Shown in pieces: positions 54,040 through 64,000 of a DNA stretch of 64,000 nt (position 1 is the first letter of the stretch; the number at the start of each line of letters is the position of its first letter). The notes under the pieces are model-generated. The model was not told the DNA's origin. It made no database searches and saw only the letters and a program-made list of their open reading frames with translations. The DNA comes from Rhynchonema sp. JSB1_4 (Eukaryota; Nematoda; Chromadorea; Monhysterida; Xyalidae). A program made the position numbers and the translations under genes. Where the stretch lies: assembly GCA_030248065.1 (NCBI GenBank), contig JASAMV010006714.1, positions 1 to 64,000 of the forward strand, written 5' to 3'.

Positions 54040-56630
54040 GCTTTGCTATGTTGGTGGCACTGGTGAAGCTGGCGCCGATGGTTGTTTATGCTTAGGGTAG
54101 GGACTTAGGTAGGCCTGCATTTACGACAGTACGGTTGGGCTTGCCAAAGCCAAAGCTAAACTCAGTTCTTGGCTTGAGGCTAAATCTTGTCAAAAGCATG
54201 AACTTAACCTAAATCTTGTTAAACCAGCACCGGATGCGAGGCTGACTTGCGCGTATTCGCCACGGGCCAATTATTCTGTTGACGCCATAACAAGATCCGC
54301 AACTATGTGTCTCAGGCAGTCGAGTCATGTCTGACCTACACAGTAACCAAACGGTGATGTTGAATTGGTGCTTAGGTCACAATCTCTGCCATGTTAGATA
54401 AGAACGGATCAATGGTAAATGTCAGTGAAAACTGCTGTTTCAGGCGATACATGCAACATTCGTGTTTTCATTGTTGTTTGAGTGTCACGCACCCCCTGTG
54501 GACAGTGGTTTTTTAAAAAAAAAATTTTTTTTAACAAAAAAATTCGTTCCAAAAGTTAAAAAAAAATTTTTTTTTTATTATTTCAAATTTCGAAAATTTC
54601 TCTATTTTTTGCTCTAAAAGTGCTATTTTTTGCATAAAAATTGCTACTGTTAACATCACCCGACCCAACCATGGGTGTATTGGGTGCCATAATCGTTGTT
54701 TTGTGGCATCTAGACATAGTGCACACACTCACATGGCCTCTCATATGATTACACATGTACATGTGACTGGGTGGGCATGCATTTATCCATGCAACAGACC
54801 CGAAAGCAGTGATTCGGTGTGATATTCACTCTATATTTACACTGTTTGTCACATATTTACATTGGTCGTGTACCAAGAGGCAATAGTTTCACCCAAATTT
54901 ACCGTCTTGAGTGTCACAAAGCCACACCAAGGCACCCACACTACGTGGGGGAAGTGTACGGGTGTGTACCTGACTACTGTTGGTACTCATTGACCATTGT
55001 TTAGTATTGTTTTCGTGTCGTGAGTGCTTTATATGCACTTACCACACGTTATGGAAGAAAAATGCCACTATTTTTTGCTTTAGCGCTCATTTTTTTTCGT
55101 TTCTGGCAGTTTTTGGCTGGAATGAAAAAATTTTTTTTTAAATTAAAAAGAAAATTTTTTTTTAAAAAAAAGGGGTTTGAATAAAAAATTTTTTTTATTA
55201 ACCACTGCCTGTGGAGAGTGCGGGGCGTGCAAAGCAAAACGTCCCATTTGGACCTTATTTTTACTTTTGTTGCTGCAGCTGACTAATATAGTTACGTCGC
55301 TATCGCTATAACGAATAGTGTTACTTATTAATACTGTAACTTAATATGCAGCCAACGGACTTATTATTTTGCAGCTTGTTCTTCGTACCAAGTAAAAAAG
55401 TAATAATCCTAACGTTATGACATCGTTATAACACCTTGGTGGTACTGGTAAAGCTTGCGCCGATCGTGGTTTATGCCTGGGATTGGCATGGTCATTGGGC
55501 ATAATGGCAACGGTTGGGTTTGCTTACGCCAAAGCTCAGGTCGGATCAGACCAGCACCCGGCGCGAGCTTAACTCGTCCACTTAACTTAATTCGCCATTG
55601 GCCAGTTGTTGTCGACTGGTAAGGTCCACAACACAAAACCCAATTACACGTGAGTCGTGCGCACGCAGCTGGTGCCGTTTGGGCCGGGGCACCAGCCAAG
55701 TTATGTATGGCCAACCGTAACCAAACGGACGTTGAATCCGTACCCAAATCACAATTGTTGACAGCCATGTTAGATAACAACGGATCAATGGTCAATGCCA
55801 GTAAAAAACTGCTCTTTCAGACGTTACACGCAACATTCTTGTTTGAATGTTGTTTGTATGTCACGCACCCCCCCCCATGCACAGTCCGGGGCATGCAAAG
55901 CAAAACATCAGATTTGGACCTAATTTTATTTTTGTTGCTGAAGCTGACCAATATAGTTATATTGCTATCGTTATAACGCATAGTGACTGTATGTAACCTT
56001 TGTAGCAAATAAACTAATTGTTTGGTAACTTGTTTTTCTGTACCAAATATAACTAAGAAAGCTCTAACATCGTTATGACACCTTGTGGCACTGGTAAAGC
56101 TTGCGCCGACGATGGCTTATGTTTCGGATTGACAGTGGTTATTGGGCCCAGGCCTCTACTTGTACACAACGGCTAGGGTTGGGTTTGCTTAAGCCGAAGC
56201 TCAGGTCAGATCAGATCCAGGATTGAACCTAATCTTGGACAACGCCTCCAGCCTAACCCGAAACTTAAACCAGCACCCGGCGCGAGCTTTACTCGTCACG
56301 TGATCGCCGCTGGCCGTTATTTATGTGGACGACACAGTAAAATCGACAACACTAAACCCAACTGTGTGACTCGTGCGCACAGTTAGTGCCGTTTCGGCCG
56401 GCGCGGCAGCAAGTCATGTTTGGCCAACCGTAACCAAACGGGCGTTGAATCAGTGCCCAAATCACAATTGTTTGCAGCCATGTTAGATAACAATGGATCA
56501 ATGGTCAATGGCACAGGTCGGTTGTCTACTTTACTAACCGGAGAAGTTGAGGGTCGGTTTGGTTTACTGGACAACCATTGGCGACCAGCTCTTGGAAGAG
56601 GAAGGGGCCAAGCCAAATCCAAAAAGTAAT
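54040..56630. repeat. Three-unit tandem repeat, period about 650-670 bp
   Basis: Units start at about 54051, 55437 and 56083 with TGGTAAAGCTTGCGCCGA-like words. Unit 1 is split by the hAT 54503-55207. Units 2 and 3 share an open frame (ANRNQT-x-VESVPKSQL) whose meaning is unclear. Confidence 0.75.
54503..55207. mobile_element. Non-autonomous hAT element, CAGTGGTT family (705 bp)
   Basis: Begins CAGTGGTT, ends AACCACTG, with perfect 8-bp flanks CCTGTGGA (54495-54502 and 55208-55215). Same family as the outer element 59124-61003. Confidence 0.9.
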
Positions 56631-56980
56631 TTTTATCTAGTGCTTGTTACATTTTTGAAAAGCAATTTAAATCTAGTGCTTGCTATGTATTTGGTGCTGT
56701 TATACCAAATAATATGCAAAAACGTGACCAGCGCGCAGGATTTTGGCCCTTTTTACGCGCGCACCTCCAAGTTTCATTGGAAACGATGCATCTGACGCGC
56801 CAAGTGCGCTATTTTTGGACTTTTGAAGTGTGTCAGAGTGAAAATAGTGCGATGTCGGGGTCCCTTTTTCTTCTTGCTTCTGAAATGGTGCCCCCTTCAA
56901 GGGCCAATCTGCGCAAAGGCAGCCTTGTGGCCCCTTGGACCCCTTTGTGGACGACTGATACGAGGAGGGTTGTACAACCA

Positions 56981-57002
56981 AAAAAAAAAAAAAAAAAAAA
57001 AA
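56981..57002 (+). repeat. Poly-A run of about 22
   Basis: Uninterrupted A tract; could mark the tail of an old retroposed copy (56720-56980), but no target duplication or source was recognised. Confidence 0.5.
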
Positions 57003-57227
57003 CTGTCACTCAAGTATCAAACTTTGAAACAGCCTATTCGAGTCACAGCAGCATTTCAAATTTTTTCGGTTTTTTTTCACCAGGGGCAAACTTCAACGCG
57101 GCCGTGAAACATCAGGAAGCAACCAATCGGCTCGCCAGATTAAGGTCGAGTAACACGATGTCCAAACTTTGTTTATATACACTACCCCCAAGATCAAGCG
57201 CGGTCGAAGGGTTGTTGACCAGCACCT

Positions 57228-58306
57228 TTAAAGTGACTCTACAATTGATTGTTGACCGCGTTTGTTTGCAGTCATTTATTCAGAAAATGAAGACTAGGTA
57301 TCAGAAACCCAGATTTAGGAAATAGATTTTCAAGTCGTTGCTTTGTGATGTTTCACGGAGCCCACACATTTTTACAGGAGGGGAAAAAATGAAAAAAGTT
57401 TGAGGCAGGCCTGTGCGAAACACAAGGTAATCCAATAGAAGATATTTTCAGCGTTTTATACTCAGACGTTTTTCTGTTAAACGAGGTATAAAGCATTGTG
57501 GGAAACGCCATGTGTGATAAATAATAGACGAAACACTCCAAAAAATCAAGCCTTTTTGAAGCACCCTTTTACTCTAGCATAATTTTAAGCATCTGTGGTG
57601 AATGAAATAAGTTGTCAATTAGAAATAAAAATCGTCTAATTATCTAGTATTCAGGATGTGCTTTTCGTTTTTCAAAGCCCTACAGAGCTCACACAATGTT
57701 TACCACAACATGCGCAAGGCAGCCATTCAGACCACGCACAGCGCACACACAACGACAACACACAGCCGGCCGGGGATAATGTTTCAGCTTTGTGTGTGTG
57801 CGCTGTGGGAATGGCCTTGCGCATGTTGTGGTAAACATTGTGTGAGCTGTGTAGGGTTTTGAAAACGAAAAGCACATCCTAAATACTAGATAATTAGGCG
57901 ATTTTATTTCTAATTGACAACTTATTTCATTCACCACAGATGCTTAAAATTATGCTGGAGTAAAAGGGTGCTTTAAAAAGGCTTGATTTTTTGGAGTGTT
58001 TCGTTTATTATTTATCACACATGGCGTTTCCCACAATGCTTTATATCTCGTTTAACAGAAAAACGTCTGAGTATAAAACGCTGAAAATATCTTCTATTGG
58101 ATTACCTTGTGTTTCGCACAGGCCTGCCTCAAACTTTTTTCATTTTTTCCCCTCCTGTAAAAATGTGTGGGTTCCGTGAAACATCACAAAGCAACGACCT
58201 GAAAATGTATTTCCTAAATCTGGGGTTCTGATACCTAGTCTTCATTTTCTGAAAAAATGACTGCAAACAAACGCGGTCAATGATCAATTGTAGAGTCACT
58301 TTAAGC
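57228..58306. mobile_element. 1.08-kb near-perfect foldback
   Basis: 57228-57765 and about 57775-58306 are reverse complements with few differences. Outer words TTTAAAGTGACTCTACAATTG / CAATTGTAGAGTCACTTTAA. Nothing coding. Words just outside resemble 25660-25730, so this may be one of a family. Confidence 0.75.
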
Positions 58307-58713
58307 TCCTGTAATCCCAACTGGCGCATTGCATCTTCGTTGTCGCGACACATTGTTACGTTATTACATATGTCCAGGATAAACACCAATAAACTGAACC
58401 AAACTTAACTTTTTTTTATTGTTTCTCCCATTTTCGGTGAAAAGTGTATGTTTTTGTTCATGTTAAGGGTTTTTAAAACTGTTGTTAACTGAAACGCAGC
58501 AGTTTTCAAGTAAGTTTGCTCAAAAATTGTGCCAGTCATTCACTTTTCCTATGAGACGCCTTTACGTTTCGTTTTTAACTCCACTGGACCATAAACACAC
58601 GAATTGTGGCGTTATCAGGCTCATCGCAGATAATTTCACCTCGCTACTGTCCGTTTGCAAACACACAAATAGGTTCTCTATTCTGAAAGCTAATCACATA
58701 TATTTATCAAATA

Positions 58714-58987
58714 TTGGTCGCACAATAACCATATAAGAATTCATCAAATCAATCCTGATTTTCACGTTCACTCACTCTTAACTACTGTGCTATTTGTGAT
58801 TCTCACAAAACATTTGCAGCTGAAAATAATCTAGCAGATCAACCACGTTGCCGCAGGTCTGAAACATTCTCTTTACTGCATACTTTGTGTGTGATCGCGC
58901 AACGCAACGTCATTGCCCCGTCACTATCCTGCTTCACGATTCAGGAAAAAAATTTGACCAATTCTTATAAAGTCATTGTGCGACCAA
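58714..58987. mobile_element. TA-type MITE, family A copy 4
   Basis: 274 bp, TA on both sides. The related sequence at about 51672-51850 lacks it, showing the empty site. Confidence 0.9.
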
Positions 58988-59123
58988 TAGATTTGAGCAA
59001 TTTTTCACATTGAGAAACGAAATATTTTGTCGTCCGGAATAAAAAAATAAATAACAAAAATTTCTAAAAATTCAACATGGTAAAAAAGTTCAACAATTAA
59101 GAAAATTTATCCGACAGTGGATG

Positions 59124-61003
59124 CAGTGGTTTTTCTAAAAAAAATTTTTTATTAAATAAAATTTTAAAAAAAATTTGTTCCAAAGGTTGAAAATTTTTTT
59201 TTATTATTTCAAAATTCGAAAATTTCTCTATTTTTTGGTCTAACAGTGCTATTTTTGCATAAAAATTGCTACTGTTGGCATCACCTGACCTTACCATGGA
59301 TGTATTGGGTGCCATAATCGTTGTTTTGTGGCATCTAAGACGTAGTGCACACACTCACAGGGCCTCTCATATGACTACACTGTGTAGTCTACACACGTAC
59401 ATGCAGGGTTGAAAAAAAAATTTTTATTAGAGCACTGTTTTTTTAAAAAAAACATAAAAAAATTATTTTTTTTGAAAAAATTTTGTTTAATTAGAAAAAG
59501 TAGCGCAAACGTCGTTTCAGGTGAAATGGAGGCGCTACCTAGGGGACGTACTTGGCGTTCTCCAGTACCTGAATTCTCCAAATAGAGCCCCTGTGAATGA
59601 TGCTCTCAAGACAGTGAATGAAATGAAAAGTTTCTGTTCATATGATCCTGCGCCAGTGTACGTATAGTCCAGCCACGAACTCATGAGACGGCTTTTTTTG
59701 AAATTGGCTTGTGCGGATCCAACAATGTTCCGGTTCCACGTATTTCGGAAATCAAAGAGAAACGCACGTACGAGGTCAGCCAGCTGGAACTTGTCATCAT
59801 CTCCCTCGGCCAATCTCTTTCTTTTGTTTGCAAAAACGCGTGTATCTGGAGCATTTTTGAATGCGGCCAAGCAAGCTTTAAAAAAGTCGTCTCATGAGCT
59901 GGTGGTTGGACTTATACACTTGTACGCACGGTTGGGCAAAAAAACGACGGCTTTTTTATTAAAAAAACGACGTTTTTTTTAAAAAAAAGGCCTGGGTCGT
60001 TTTTCGTTTTTTTTAAATCCTGAATTTCCTTGATTTTCCCTGATTTTTCAGGGAAAGTACCCTGATCATCAAGGAAAACCAATTTTTTGTCCGATTTTTT
60101 CAAAACATTTTCGACCAATTCTTACTTTGTCGAGATACGTCGATATACGAAGTTTGACTTTCAGTGATGACCCCGGCCAAAGTTGGTCCCATGATGCGGG
60201 TCTGATATGGGATCTTAGCAACTCGCTAGAAAAGGGTTGAAACCCGGGGGTGGCACGGCATGGGCGCGGCGCTGTAGCCGGGCCGTAGGCACGGGTCCCG
60301 TCTAATCATTTAAAAAAACTGAAGTCCATCACTTCTTTATGAGTCATTGTGGCGGTCAAACTAAGCGCCGCAGGCGCGATTTTGGGAAATTTGACCCACC
60401 TTAGAAAAAATTTTCAAAAATTTATGCCTCAAAAAGGCCATTTTTAGAAGAATTAGACGATTTTATTTTTCTGAAAAACTCGTGTTTTTAATTTAAAAAA
60501 AACAGAATATCTAGCTCTTCATAAAAAAATTTTTTTTAAATTTTTTAATTAACCACTGTTTTTTTTAAACAACCCTGCGTACATGAGACTGGGTGGGCAT
60601 TTATTTGTCCATGCTCCAGACCCGAAAGGAGTGATTCGATGAAATATTCACTCTAATTTCACACTATGTGCAGCTTATTTCCATTGGTCGTGTACCTGGA
60701 CGCAATAATTTCACCCAAAATTCCTATCCCGAATATCAGAAAGCCATACCATCACTCCCGCACCACCTGGGGAAGGGTGCGGGTGTGTACCTGACTATGG
60801 TTGGTACTTATCGACCATTGGACAGCATGGTTTTCGTATCACCTGTGCTTTATATGCACTTAGAACACATTATGTAACAAAAATACCCCTATTTTGTAGT
60901 TGAGCGATCTTCTTTTATCGTGTTGGGCAGATATTGACTGGAATAAGAATAATTTTTTTTTCAAAAAATAGGGCTCGAATAAAAAAAATTTTATTAGCCA
61001 CTG
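59124..61003. mobile_element. hAT element, CAGTGGTT family, interrupted (outer)
   Basis: Starts CAGTGGTT and ends GCCACTG; flanks AGTGGATG / CCTGGATG match at six of eight positions. Split by the hAT 59404-60577; the halves align to 54503-55207. Confidence 0.8.
59404..60577. mobile_element. hAT element, CAGGGTTG family (inner, 1174 bp)
   Basis: Starts CAGGGTTG, ends CAACCCTG, perfect 8-bp flanks CGTACATG (59396-59403 and 60578-60585). Contains MITE C (59665-59915) and part of the 33338-type hAT (59926-60245). Confidence 0.9.
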
Positions 61004-61141
61004 CCTGGATGTGGTTGTCCTTTGCGCTTGAAAAATGTCGGCGCATGGCCACTCAAATCTCGGTTTAGGCTTAGCGTCACGTTTAGGCTCAGTTTCTTAC
61101 GTCACACACAACTCGAATGTGCAATGTTTTGTTCTTTCCAG

Positions 61142-61275
61142 ACAGTGCCGAGCGCCAGATGAGCGACTACGGCAAGTACATCATCTACATCTCGCAGAAC
61201 CTTGTGGTCGGTGTGGCCAATCTACTGATTGTGCTGGCCATTATGCGGCATGGAATACTGCGAAGGAACAAGGCT
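61142..61275 (+). CDS. GPCR 2 exon 1 visible (TM1)
   Basis: SAERQMSDYGKYIIYISQN then TM1; donor GTATGT, phase 0. Confidence 0.82.
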
Positions 61276-62373
61276 GTATGTTGGCTACCAGAGGTTGCTG
61301 CTTACATAAAATGTCTTTAAGAACTGCTGCACTTCAGTATATCGTTGTCGGTGGACTTGCATTGGCTGATGTGCTCAACTCGGCTGGTTACGTCGCTGCA
61401 GGTGATTGTTGTTGTGACCGATTAAACAATGCTGTTTTAATTGCCCGGCAGTATTTGTATCCACTCTCGATATCAAACTGTTGGTCGCACCGCCATAGAG
61501 GGGTTTTACGATAGGACTGAGATTACAAGGCGAGGGTATCGACTCCTGTGAATTCGTGAATTTAATATGAACAGCTCACCTTACACAGGCTCCTATCGAA
61601 TTTACCTGATCTTCAACTTTATCGACAAAGTGCAAGTGACGCGTTGGGATTGCATGATGACACTGCACAACTGGCTATTTGTGATCGGCGAGCCAATATC
61701 CGGTGTGATGTTGACCGCCGTCAGTGTGGATCGGCTGATTGCCGTTGCGTTTCCGATGAAATATTTTAAGTTTGGCCGACGCTACAGTCTGTGTCTGTGT
61801 GGCGCGTTCTATGGTTTTGTGGGTGTGCTTGTTGTGATGTGTTTCTACATGGCGTATGACGGAGAACAGATCCCACAGTACGACGCAATCTGTTTCACCA
61901 GTTACGCCATCAATCACCCCAAGTTTACCTGGTTTATGTCGTTCTATTTCGCGATTCGCACTTGGGGCGGGATTCTGTCGGTGGTGATTTACGCAGTTGT
62001 GTTTATCACGCATCGATTCTACAGCAACAAAGTGCTGGAGAAGATGAAGGAAGGCAGCGCACAGCAGAAACAGGCAATGAAGGCGCAGAAACGTCTCATG
62101 GTTACTCTTGGAATGAGTTCCTTGTGTACTTTGGTGTTTTTCGTGATCCCGAATGCGATAATGGTGTTGTTAGTTGCAGTGAAAATGAACCACCTCAGCC
62201 CCTGGATGATGTCCATTTCTAATATCAACCCATTTGTGAACATTTTCATCTACACGTTTCGTCATAAGGACATTCGCGCGGCAATCACGTATCTGTTCAA
62301 ATGTAAGGAGTTGCCAATGAACTTCAATACCGTTTCGGCTTCACAGGCCACGATCAAAGTTGTCGGACACTAA
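61142..62373 (+). CDS. GPCR 2: Srsx-like seven-transmembrane chemoreceptor
   Basis: Three exons, 61142-61275, 61338-61401 and 61589-62373, all joining in frame; about 326 residues, the usual size for an Srsx receptor. TM1 NLVVGVANLLIVLAIM, TM2 YIVVGGLALADVLN, TM3 end SVDRLIAVAFPMKY (DRL), TM5 GGILSVVIYAVVFI, Lys/Gln-rich inner loop, TM6 LVFFVIPNAIMVLL, TM7 NPFVNIFIYTFRHKD. Paralogous to GPCR 1 (same first intron place in the KxYIxxGGLA junction) but with TM3-TM7 in one exon. Exon 1 begins at an acceptor (TTCTTTCCAG), so a short upstream exon with the start codon is likely; an in-frame ATG at 61160 is the alternative. It looks intact. Ligand unknown. Confidence 0.88.
61338..61401 (+). CDS. GPCR 2 exon 2 (TM2)
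   Basis: Acceptor GCACTTCAG, donor GTGATT; YIVVGGLALADVLNSAGY; 64 nt, phase 0 to 1. Confidence 0.88.
61589..62373 (+). CDS. GPCR 2 exon 3 (TM3 to C-terminus)
   Basis: Acceptor CTTACACAG, 785 nt to TAA. The ATG at 61567 lies in the intron and is not used. Confidence 0.9.
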
Positions 62374-63053
62374 CCCTTGGAGGAGCTTTAGGGAGGTTTA
62401 GAGCATTAGTTTATTTATAATTTAGGCTTTGGTCTATCTGCACAATTTGTCACCAATTCTGCTTGTCTGTCATTTGGCCGTCACTCAATAATTGTTTTGC
62501 ACAGCTTATTTGGACACTCACTCACTCACTATGAACCTATCAACTTCGATTGCAAGTCCATTGACATGGACTTGGCTTGGCCATAGGCAAATTTTGGCTG
62601 AGGTGTACATATTTTGCGATGAATTCGGCACACTTGACCAGCATAAAGCTGTTCATTAGATGAAGGAGAACCACGTTTACGCAGGGCAAAATTAGTGCAT
62701 CAACCCTATCGCAACATACAGCTCAACCAAAATTTGCTGATGCTCAAGCCAAGTAAAATGCCAATACACTTGCCTTCAAGGTTGATACGGTTCCTATGTA
62801 TACGTAGATAATACTGCGGATTTTTTCCCTCACCCTTTCGTATCAGTCGACGATTACTGAGTACGAACTGTACCGTTCTCAATGTACTGAACGTGTTTGA
62901 ATATATTTGAAGCACCATTTTTGTAACAACGTGGATTTCGGATACGCTTTTGATCTGATTGTGTTTATGTTGTCCAAAACATGAGCGTTCATATGTTAGG
63001 TAGCCTGTTGTGTTCGTTCTTCGGATTCTGCTCTGCGTTCTATAGTTGCGCGT

Positions 63054-63413
63054 ATGGTCCAACCACGTGCTCATGAGACGACTCTGTTTAAAGCTTGCTT
63101 GGCCAGATTCAAAAATGCGCCGGTTACACGGGTTTTCGCAAACAAAAGAAAGAGATTGGGCCGAGAGACATGATGACAAGTTCCAGCTGGCTGACCTCAA
63201 TTTGTTGCGTGCTTACGCGAACAGCAACATCGTTCAACACACAAATGTTTTGGGAGTCAAAAGGGAATTTACGCACCGAGGTGGAGAGCGTGTTTTTAAA
63301 AAAATACATGCATTTCTCTTTCGTTCACTTCCGAAATACGTGGAACCGGAACATTATTGGATCCGTTCAAGTCAACTTCAAAATAATTTGTCTCATGAGT
63401 TTGTGGGTGGACT
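63054..63413. mobile_element. MITE family C copy
   Basis: Starts TGGTCCAACCACGTGCTCA, ends TGAGTTTGTGGGTGGAC; interior very close to 11569-11932. Confidence 0.75.
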
Positions 63414-63674
63414 ATGCTACTCACTCGTAAAAAAAGTTTCAGTCAAGTACACCACATATGGTGTAACTTTTCAAATGTACACCAAAGTGTGGAAAATTCC
63501 GCACTTTATTCGTGTAATCAGTTGACCACACCCAATGAGTGTGAGTCTTGCTAAAAGTTACACCTCAATTGTAGAAATGAATGCAAAAGAAACAAAGCGC
63601 AGAACGCTAGTAAAAAAAATTTTCTGTTGTCTGTGTGTATAGGGTAGTATAGGGTTAGTAAAAATACCAGCAAA

Positions 63675-63902
63675 TTGGCTCTGGGTGACGACATGGCACG
63701 TGCGATCATGATCCTGTATTGTAGTTACCAGTGTTTCATGACCGAATACCCTTCCTTGTTGCATCAGGTGTATTATGTGCTAGAACGTATCGCAGGTTTG
63801 CCAAAGCACCCCAAAATGACACCAAAGTCGACATCTGTGTATAACGGTTACTTGCGCGAACTCAGTTCTCATGCCAGTACTGAATCCAGTTCAGATGATT
63901 AG
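63675..63902 (+). CDS. Possible terminal exon, unknown protein
   Basis: After AAAATACCAG the frame gives ALGDDMARAIMILYCSYQCF and LLHQVYYVLERIAGLP, ending in an acidic Ser-rich tail (STESSSDD) and TAG. Layout recalls 48110 and 50847 but homology is doubtful. Confidence 0.35.
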   Translation: MALGDDMARAIMILYCSYQCFMTEYPSLLHQVYYVLERIAGLPKHPKMTPKSTSVYNGYLRELSSHASTESSSDD

Positions 63903-64000
63903 GTATGATTGATAGATAATGTGCTGTATGTCCTGATTTTAGTACATTCTTCGTTGATGTAACCTTGTGTACGAGTGACCTGCAGGTATTTCTTTTGTGT

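Noticed and set aside
56714..57325. 203-codon frame across the poly-A run.
   Set aside because: It depends on translating 22 A residues as lysines and runs into a foldback; no family features.
61567..61589. ATG at 61567 as the start of a one-exon GPCR.
   Set aside because: It would lack TM1 and TM2; the acceptor at 61588 and the in-frame upstream exons explain the sequence better.

Overview
This is eukaryotic, metazoan DNA and most likely nematode. Spliced genes with GT-AG introns encode two Srsx-like seven-transmembrane chemoreceptors, a DEG/ENaC channel and an S1 serine protease. A Tc1-type transposon has the C. elegans-like end CAGTGCTGGCCAAAA. The species cannot be told from the sequence. 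Exons are sparse; most of the 64 kb is non-autonomous transposable-element (TE) DNA, much of it nested.

Layout. 1-5079 (-): DEG/ENaC channel gene, nine exons visible, 3' end beyond the left edge. 5080-10740: mostly intergenic, with two possible exons, CCCGAT-rich repeats and a MITE. 12440-25948 (-): S1 protease gene with a complete His/Asp/Ser triad spread over five exons. Its last intron (12627-22068) contains most of a giant imperfect palindrome (arms 10742-14713 and 15554-21525). The palindrome copies the protease's last exon in antisense, and its two arms differ by exactly one 2-kb transposon. 26-29.1 kb: weak exon candidates and MITEs. 29.8-40.2 kb: a segmental duplication ending at the first exon of GPCR 1, which runs 40133-43664 (+). 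44.1-49.2 kb: a Tc1-type element, a MITE and a 3.6-kb Mutator-like TIR element with possible cargo exons. 50.3-51.6 kb: inverted collagen-like Gly-X-Y segments. 52.3-61 kb: hAT elements, a GPCR 1 relic, a tandem-repeat block, a 1.08-kb foldback and a hAT-in-hAT nest. 61142-62373 (+): GPCR 2. 63054-64000: a MITE and one more possible exon.

The genes are unrelated by pathway (sensory receptors, ion channel, protease). What unites the window is TE activity: TA-, TTAA-, 3-bp-, 8-bp- and 9-bp-duplicating families. One site is seen in three states (pre-insertion, occupied, excision footprint). Several insertions touch gene structure: a MITE ends 10 nt before a splice acceptor, a MITE supplies a stop codon, a MITE makes up most of a candidate intron, and duplications have cut off a receptor exon. 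All coordinates, splice sites and repeat matches were read by eye; no alignment or database search was run.
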